Below, piece after piece: positions 6,028 to 10,559 of a DNA stretch of 10,559 nt. Under the pieces are notes generated by a model. That model was not told the DNA's origin, ran no database searches, and saw only the letters and a list, made by a program, of their open reading frames with translations. The stretch comes from CAYNDB01 sp964395915 (GTDB lineage: Bacteria > Nitrospinota_A > UBA7883 > JAJRTC01). The stretch lies in the NCBI GenBank assembly GCA_964395915.1, contig CAYNDB010000088.1:1-10559 (forward strand), given 5' to 3'. The position numbers and the translations under genes were made by a program. Within the stretch, counting starts at the first letter, position 1, and each line of letters starts with the position of its first letter.

Positions 6028-6624
6028 ATGAAAGGCCCGGAATCTTTGTCACGGCTGGTTGAACGGCTGAAAATTCTTCCTGGAGTGGGAGACAAGACGG
6101 CGGAGCGTCTGGCGTTCTTTATTCTTAAATCATCCCCGGACGATGTTAAAAAGCTGACCGACGCGTTGATAGACGTAAAGGAGAGGGTGAGTCTTTGTTC
6201 GACATGCTTGTCCATTACCGAGAAAGACCCATGCATGATTTGCTCCGATCCCAATCGCGACCATTCGCTGATTTGCGTAGTAGAGGAGCCGCATGACGTT
6301 TTTGCTATTGAGAGGGTGGGGGAGTTTAAAGGAGTCTATCATGTGTTAATGGGAGTTTTGTCTCCCCTGGAAGGTATCGGGCCGGAAGAGCTTAAGCTGG
6401 ATGAGCTTTCCGCAAGAGTTGATGAAGGAGAGGTAAAAGAAATAATCGTCGCCACGAACCCTAATTCCGAAGGCGAGGCTACAGCGATGTATATCGGTAA
6501 GCTTTTGCAGGATAAAGAAATCCTTGTCACTCGGATCGCTCGCGGCCTTCCTATGGGAGGGGATCTGGAATACGCCGACGAAGTTACCTTGAGCAAGGCG
6601 CTTTCCGGAAGAATTAGACTGTAG
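6028..6624 (+). CDS. recR: Recombination mediator RecR
   Basis: RecR acts with RecO, and in some bacteria RecF, to load RecA onto single-stranded DNA at gaps during recombinational repair. At 198 residues it has the usual length. The helix-hairpin-helix lies at about 7-30, with LPGVGDKTAERLAF. The zinc finger cysteines are 57, 60, 69 and 72 (CSTC-x8-CMIC). The Toprim domain runs from about 80 to 175, with the acidic VVEEPHD motif, NPNSEGEATA and, near 171-186, the ARGLPMGGDLEYADE signature. GGAGG lies 6 nt before the ATG, supporting the start. It is the last gene of the dnaX-ybaB-lipoprotein-recR series. Confidence 0.97.
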   Translation: MKGPESLSRLVERLKILPGVGDKTAERLAFFILKSSPDDVKKLTDALIDVKERVSLCSTCLSITEKDPCMICSDPNRDHSLICVVEEPHDVFAIERVGEFKGVYHVLMGVLSPLEGIGPEELKLDELSARVDEGEVKEIIVATNPNSEGEATAMYIGKLLQDKEILVTRIARGLPMGGDLEYADEVTLSKALSGRIRL

Positions 6625-6646
6625 CCTTACAGCAAGATATTTTTTT
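6619..6646 (+). terminator. Possible weak terminator after recR
   Basis: CTGTA (6619-6623) and TACAG (6628-6632) form a 5-bp stem overlapping the recR stop codon, followed seven bases later by a T7 run (6640-6646). The stem is short and the U-tract is not adjacent, so efficiency is doubtful. It is the only terminator-like signal close after recR. Confidence 0.3.
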
Positions 6647-6723
6647 GTTTCACGGCTTTTCGGATTATATTTTGCCCATAGCGCTTCGCGAGGGTATTGC
6701 CGGGTATATTAAAATATCAATAA

Positions 6724-6732
6724 GGGGGGGGG
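6724..6732 (+). repeat. G9 homopolymer
   Basis: Nine consecutive G in intergenic DNA. Such tracts mutate by slippage and can alter promoter spacing, but no promoter elements flank this one clearly. It could also be an assembly or sequencing length error. Confidence 0.7.
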
Positions 6733-6768
6733 TAATATCACAGTTAATCAATGAGTTAAAGTTTGAAC

Positions 6769-6816
6769 ACGGGCGGCTTGATTGTTCTGTAATTGGGATA
6801 AAAAGCCTTGGCCCGT
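6769..6816. other. Bulged inverted repeat upstream of the oxidoreductase operon
   Basis: ACGGGC-GGCTT (6769-6779) pairs with AAGCC-ttg-GCCCGT (6803-6816): 11 base pairs interrupted by a 3-nt bulge, with a 23-nt loop. No U-tract follows on either strand, so it is not a simple terminator. It could be an RNA structure in a leader or small RNA, or a chance fold. Confidence 0.45.
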
Positions 6817-7001
6817 AGATTTGACCGGTAAATAGTAAATGTGAAGAGGGCCTGTCGCCGCTCTGTTTTCTCTTGTTTTTCAATGTGATAATATTAGTTG
6901 GAACCAGCCGAATATGTCATTTTTACAAAAAGATAGTTTCTTATCTGAAAATTTACCAGGCGGTCAAATCAAAAAAATCCCAACCTCAATATTTATTTCT
7001 G

Positions 7002-7007
7002 TATAAT
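7002..7007 (+). promoter_or_regulatory. Possible -10 element for the oxidoreductase operon
   Basis: A perfect TATAAT lies about 120 bp before the first oxidoreductase ATG. No TTGACA-like hexamer stands 16-18 bp upstream, so it would need an activator or may be chance in AT-rich DNA. It would give a leader of about 115 nt. Confidence 0.3.
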
Positions 7008-7127
7008 CGACGCTTTTCTAAAAAAGATTTATATGTGCATGGCTTTTTCCAGCTAATATTGTTTATATGTAGTTTTTAAACTTTCAATGTGCGCAAAGCT
7101 GATATGGTTTAGACGGAGGAGGATTTT

Positions 7128-8117
7128 ATGGTAGAGCTTCCAGTTACAAACGAGCTGGGTTTTTATGAGATAAGGATGGAGTCCGTTGGCGGGTTCGGAG
7201 CCAACCTCGCCGGGAAGATTCTTGGAGAAGCGGGAGTCCTGGGTATGGGTTTTAACGGGTCAAACTTTTCAAGCTACGGCTCTGAGAAAAAAGGAAGTCC
7301 GATCAAAGCTTTTGTCCGTTTTTGTGATTCCTCCGCCACCGTGCGGGTAAACAGCCCTGTTACCGAGCCGCATATGCTCGTCATTTTTGTCGAGACGATG
7401 CTGGACTTTCCCGGCGTTCTTTCCGGAATTGGGAAAGATACCACTGTGATAATCAACACGAGCCTGAGCCCCGATGAAGCCAGAGACAAGATGAAGTTGC
7501 AATACGGCGTTGTTGTGACTCTGGACGCGATGAAGATCGCCGTAGAGGAGAAAACCCGTGTAAACACGGCTTTGCTGGGAGCGATGTCCGCCGCCTCGGG
7601 GTTTATTGACCCGGATGCGATAAAGGACTATATAAGAAAGAACCTCGGCAAGAAATATGCGTTCCTTATCGAGCCTAATATAAAGACTTTTGACAGAGGC
7701 TTTAAGGAATTCCATACGAAGACGTTTGAGGACGATGGTAAATATCCGGCCCAGCCTTCCAAGCGGGAGGAACAGAAAGTTGGATATATGAATCAAACCA
7801 TGGGAGGCGTCATAACCACTCCTGGAAACTCTATTCATAAAGACCTCACAGTTTCCCGCTCCGGCTGGGTTCCGGTTTTACTTAAAAGCAAATGCACACA
7901 TTGCGGTGAGTGCGACATTACATGTCCTGACTACTGCTTCGAATGGGGAGTCGGGAAAGATAAAAAGGGACGGGACGTTCAAATACTGGAAAAAATTTAC
8001 TATCCACACTGCAAGGGGTGCTTGCGTTGTGTTGATATATGCAAATTTGACGCGCTTGTGTCAAAGGTTGAATATGAAGTTGACAATGAGATCATTGAAG
8101 TGGGTTACTCGGAATAA
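7128..8117 (+). CDS. 2-oxoacid:ferredoxin oxidoreductase, fused gamma and delta subunits
   Basis: The electron-handling half of a CoA-dependent 2-oxoacid (probably pyruvate):ferredoxin oxidoreductase. Residues 11-185 form the gamma domain, with the typical start IRMESVGGFGANLAGKILG and the VIINTS strand. A linker (about 186-250) leads to a delta-type 2x[4Fe-4S] ferredoxin domain. Cluster I is C256-x2-C259-x2-C262-x3-C266-P, and cluster II is C295-x2-C298-x2-C301-x3-C305. The second motif ends CK instead of the usual CP. The clusters would pass electrons from the cluster in the beta part to free ferredoxin. GGAGGAGG lies 5 nt before the ATG, a very strong ribosome site. The alpha-beta partner starts 82 nt after the stop. 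The gamma-delta fusion is seen directly; pyruvate as substrate is inferred from the partner. Confidence 0.93.
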   Translation: MVELPVTNELGFYEIRMESVGGFGANLAGKILGEAGVLGMGFNGSNFSSYGSEKKGSPIKAFVRFCDSSATVRVNSPVTEPHMLVIFVETMLDFPGVLSGIGKDTTVIINTSLSPDEARDKMKLQYGVVVTLDAMKIAVEEKTRVNTALLGAMSAASGFIDPDAIKDYIRKNLGKKYAFLIEPNIKTFDRGFKEFHTKTFEDDGKYPAQPSKREEQKVGYMNQTMGGVITTPGNSIHKDLTVSRSGWVPVLLKSKCTHCGECDITCPDYCFEWGVGKDKKGRDVQILEKIYYPHCKGCLRCVDICKFDALVSKVEYEVDNEIIEVGYSE

Positions 8118-8125
8118 AATCTATG

Positions 8126-8185
8126 AATATTTTACGTTTCGGAGCTAATTTCGCATACAAGCGTCCGAACCGTATCGTAAAAATT
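8126..8185 (+). promoter_or_regulatory. Nested hairpin between the two oxidoreductase cistrons
   Basis: From outside inwards, AAT-a-TTTTACG (8126-8136) pairs with CGTAAAA-ATT (8176-8185), TTCGGA (8138-8143) with TCCGAA (8164-8169), and GCT (8144-8146) with AGC (8160-8162). That makes about 19 pairs, with a bulge, an internal loop and a 13-nt apical loop. It fills most of the 82-nt gap and ends right before GAGGA (8186-8190), the ribosome site of the next gene. It could be an mRNA stabiliser, processing site or translational control. There is no terminator U-tract. Confidence 0.55.
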
Positions 8186-8199
8186 GAGGAAATAAATTT

Positions 8200-10497
8200 A
8201 TGAGCTCCAAAACTGAAATAACAGAAGAAGCTACTTCAGCGGGCAAGCCAGTTCAGGTGACGGACTTTATGTCCGGCAACGAGATGTCTTCTCTTGCCGC
8301 TTCACATATAAATTTCCATCTCATGGGATATTATCCGATCACTCCTTCAACAGAGGTTGCGGAGTATCTCGACGAGATGTGGGCGAACGGAAAGCACGAC
8401 GTTAAACTTGTTCCGGGCGACGGTGAGCATGGCGCGGCTGGTATTTGCTATGGAGCGTCGACAGCTGGTGGCCGTGTGTTCAACGCCACATCCGCTAACG
8501 GTCTTCTGTTCTCTTTAGAGCAGCTCCCTGTTCAGTCCGGCACCAGATATCCGATGGTTTTAAACCTTGTATGTCGCTCAGTCTCCGGCCCGCTCGATAT
8601 CCGTGGCGACCATTCAGACCTGGTTTCGACTCTCGACATGGGGTGGATTGTGTTACTAGCAAAAGACCCGCAGGCGACTTACGACATGACTGTGCTAGCG
8701 GTGAAAATAGGCGAAGCGGAAGATGTCCGTCTGCCTGTAATAGTTGCGGATGACGGTTTTTTCACCTCTCATCAGAAACGCCGCGTTTCATATTTTGAAG
8801 ATCGTAAAGTTGTCGAGGATTTTGTCGGCGAGTTTAAGGTGATGAACAGCTCGGTGGATGTTGAGAACCCGATAACCATCGGCCCATACATGAACGATCC
8901 TGACCAGATAAACAATAAAAAGCAACTGTCGCTTGCGATGGCCGCCGCCGAGAGTGTAATACCGAAAGTTTTTGCGGAATACGAAAAGATTTCCGGCAGA
9001 AAATACAACATGCTGGAGACATATAAAATGGAGGATGCCGATACGGCTATCTTCATATTGAACTCCGCGGCCGATACATGCATGGATGTTGTCGACAAGC
9101 TTAGGGCTGAAGGTAAAAAGGTGGGGGCTATGTACCCCACGGTCATTCGTCCTTTCCCCGCTGAGTTGATCCGGCAAGCCTGCAAAAATGTAAAAGCTCT
9201 TCTTGTGGCCGACAGGGCGGACTCCTATGGAGCCAACGGCGGCCGTATGAGCCATGAGGTTAAAGCGGCTTTGAAAGATGATCCGGACAATAAAACCCTT
9301 GTCATATCGCGTATATACGGCCTTGGCGGAAAAGACTTTTTTGCCGAAGACGCGGAGGAAATGTTTAACCTCACATTCGACGCGGCTGATAAAGGAAAGG
9401 TGGAAATTCCATACGACTACATAGGCATTTCCCCTGGTGATCCAGATTGGAAACCGGTTCAGGGCACAAAACCCCTTACAAAAGAGCAGCAAACCCCGGA
9501 CTTAAAGGTTTCTCAGGATGAGAAGACCGGCAAGGTAGAGGTTAAGGGCGTAAAACAACGCAACCTCACCGCCATGCCGCACAGGATTACCGCTGGTCAC
9601 GGCGCATGCCCGGGCTGTGGTATTTTCCCAAGTATCGGCACGTTCCTGAAAGGGATTGAAGGTTTCGTGGTCATGCTGTGGCACACAGGTTGTGGGATGG
9701 TAGTCACCACCGGATACCCGAACAGTTCCTTTGCCGTTACGTATATCCATAACCTCTTCCAGAATGGAGCCGCCACCCTTACCGGCGTGGTGGAGATGTA
9801 TAAGGAGCGTCAGCGCAGGGGCGAGATTCCACAAGATCAGGAAATTACGTTCATCATGGTGTCTGGCGACGGTGGGCTGGATATCGGCCTTGGGCCGGCG
9901 TTGGGAACGGCGTTCCGTAACAACAATCTTATAATCCTTGAGTATGATAACCAGGGATATATGAATACTGGCAACCAGATGTCTTTCACCACACCGCTGG
10001 GGCATGCCACATCGACTTCCAATATTGGCACAAGAGGCCGCGGAAAGAGTTTTAATCACAAGGATTCCGCCCAGCTTTTCGCCGCATGTCATATACCATA
10101 TGTGTTCACAGGGTCGGAGTCTATGTATAAAGACCTTATCCGAAAGGCCGCAAAAGCCCAATGGTACGCAAGGAACAAAGGCATGGTGTTTGGCAAGCTT
10201 TTCTCTGATTGTCCGCTTAACTGGCGTCACCCTGATAATAACGGGCAGGAAGTGATTCAGGCCGGAATAGACTGCAATTTCTTCCCGCTATATGAAGTGG
10301 AAAATGGCGTGACAACTCTCAACTATGACCCTGAGACCAAGGGCGCCAAGGTTCCGGTCTCAGACTGGCTGAAGACGATGGGCAAGACCAAGCATATGCT
10401 AAAAGACGATTACAAGGAGATCGTCGCCACTTTCCAGACGGAGGTGGATCGTCGTTTCGCCCGGTTGAAAGCTATGAGCGAACACCCGGATCTTTAG
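8200..10497 (+). CDS. Pyruvate:ferredoxin oxidoreductase, fused alpha and beta subunits
   Basis: The catalytic half of the enzyme that interconverts pyruvate plus CoA with acetyl-CoA and CO2, using ferredoxin. The alpha part (about 20-400) holds YPITPST with Thr48, GEHGAA with Glu76, CRSVSG with Arg126 and RGDHSD, the last matching the pyruvate-type GDH-D motif. These three residues match those contacting substrate and TPP in Desulfovibrio africanus PFOR. After a linker (about 420-458) comes the beta part: CPGC (C470, C473), TGC498 and SDC671 form the proximal [4Fe-4S] site, with the 3- and 25-residue spacings of known PFORs. The TPP/Mg motif is GDGG at 556-559, continuing to DNQGYMNTG (583-591). 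The 765 residues equal alpha plus beta. GAGGA lies 9 nt before the ATG. Direction (pyruvate oxidation or CO2 fixation) cannot be told from sequence. Confidence 0.93.
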   Translation: MSSKTEITEEATSAGKPVQVTDFMSGNEMSSLAASHINFHLMGYYPITPSTEVAEYLDEMWANGKHDVKLVPGDGEHGAAGICYGASTAGGRVFNATSANGLLFSLEQLPVQSGTRYPMVLNLVCRSVSGPLDIRGDHSDLVSTLDMGWIVLLAKDPQATYDMTVLAVKIGEAEDVRLPVIVADDGFFTSHQKRRVSYFEDRKVVEDFVGEFKVMNSSVDVENPITIGPYMNDPDQINNKKQLSLAMAAAESVIPKVFAEYEKISGRKYNMLETYKMEDADTAIFILNSAADTCMDVVDKLRAEGKKVGAMYPTVIRPFPAELIRQACKNVKALLVADRADSYGANGGRMSHEVKAALKDDPDNKTLVISRIYGLGGKDFFAEDAEEMFNLTFDAADKGKVEIPYDYIGISPGDPDWKPVQGTKPLTKEQQTPDLKVSQDEKTGKVEVKGVKQRNLTAMPHRITAGHGACPGCGIFPSIGTFLKGIEGFVVMLWHTGCGMVVTTGYPNSSFAVTYIHNLFQNGAATLTGVVEMYKERQRRGEIPQDQEITFIMVSGDGGLDIGLGPALGTAFRNNNLIILEYDNQGYMNTGNQMSFTTPLGHATSTSNIGTRGRGKSFNHKDSAQLFAACHIPYVFTGSESMYKDLIRKAAKAQWYARNKGMVFGKLFSDCPLNWRHPDNNGQEVIQAGIDCNFFPLYEVENGVTTLNYDPETKGAKVPVSDWLKTMGKTKHMLKDDYKEIVATFQTEVDRRFARLKAMSEHPDL

Positions 10498-10543
10498 CAA
10501 AAACGTTTGTAGAGCTTAAGTGGCATCTGTCATCGTTATGGAG

Positions 10544-10559
10544 AACCCTTTTGGGGTTT
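10544..10559 (+). terminator. Probable terminator cut by the window edge
   Basis: AACCC (10544-10548) can pair with GGGTT (10554-10558) around a short T-rich loop, and a T-run begins at the last bases. It stands about 50 nt after the alpha-beta stop. The tail lies outside the window, so the call is incomplete. Confidence 0.5.

Larger units (their letters stand above)
6647..7127. other. Long intergenic region without a convincing gene
   Basis: About 480 bp lie between recR and the oxidoreductase operon. The short ORFs on both strands lack protein character or ribosome sites. The region holds a G9 run (6724-6732), a bulged inverted repeat (6769-6816), a GATAAT preceded by TGT (6884-6892), a TATAAT (7002-7007) and the strong ribosome site GGAGGAGG at 7115-7122. 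From about 6880 it is AT-rich. It is probably a regulatory region with a long leader for the oxidoreductase genes. I recognise no known riboswitch in it. Confidence 0.55.

Noticed and set aside
6665..6883. 72-codon frame on the - strand after recR
   Set aside because: It runs through the G9 tract, has no ribosome site and shows no family resemblance.
6873..7079. 68-codon frame on the + strand before the oxidoreductase operon
   Set aside because: It lies in AT-rich DNA, is biased toward Phe, Lys and Ile as expected from composition alone, and lacks a ribosome site.
9502..10230. 242-codon frame antisense to the alpha-beta oxidoreductase
   Set aside because: The + strand frame carries the full set of TPP and cluster motifs; the reverse frame is a shadow.
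1..10559. CRISPR array, transposon ends, tRNA genes or defence genes
   Set aside because: No regularly spaced repeats, transposase, tRNA-like cloverleaf or defence domain was seen on either strand by eye; a tRNA or covariance-model scan could not be run.

Overview
The window reads as a chromosomal segment of a Gram-negative bacterium with anaerobic-type or autotrophic carbon metabolism. Two genes encode signal-peptidase-II lipoproteins, one encodes an exported protein, and a CoA-dependent 2-oxoacid:ferredoxin oxidoreductase closes the window. Gene order and protein style would fit a deltaproteobacterium-like or Nitrospinota-like lineage, but nothing here fixes the taxon, so this is only a guess. 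Coding DNA has moderate G+C, while several intergenic stretches are very AT-rich.

Layout: (1) 2-1246, + strand: class II fructose-bisphosphate aldolase, its N-terminus cut off by the window edge. (2) 1247-1704: AT-rich gap holding a candidate small RNA, made of a sigma70-like promoter, a tandem 13-bp repeat over its -35 and a strong + strand hairpin. (3) 1705-3061, - strand: a Ser/Gly-rich lipoprotein and, upstream of it, a YqgE/AlgH-family protein that unusually carries a signal peptide. (4) 3253-6624, + strand: the SRP RNA gene, then dnaX, ybaB, an unrecognised small lipoprotein and recR. SRP RNA, dnaX, ybaB and recR form a widely conserved neighbourhood; the lipoprotein between ybaB and recR is the odd member. 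(5) 6625-7127: about 500 bp without a convincing gene, with a G9 tract, a bulged hairpin and a possible promoter. (6) 7128-10497, + strand: a two-gene pyruvate:ferredoxin oxidoreductase, with a gamma-delta fusion (acceptor domain plus 2x[4Fe-4S] ferredoxin) followed by an alpha-beta fusion (catalytic, TPP and one [4Fe-4S]). A long nested hairpin separates the two cistrons. The window ends inside a likely terminator.

How the genes work together: the oxidoreductase interconverts pyruvate and acetyl-CoA with ferredoxin, and the aldolase acts in glycolysis or gluconeogenesis, so both ends of the window serve central carbon flow. The middle is housekeeping: DnaX loads the replicative clamp, RecR and YbaB act on DNA, and SRP RNA targets membrane proteins. 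No defence system, CRISPR array or mobile element is visible. The best candidates for something undescribed are the small RNA at about 1573-1672, the intercistronic hairpin at 8126-8185, the exported YqgE protein, the poly-A tracts in dnaX and the two similarly built lipoproteins.
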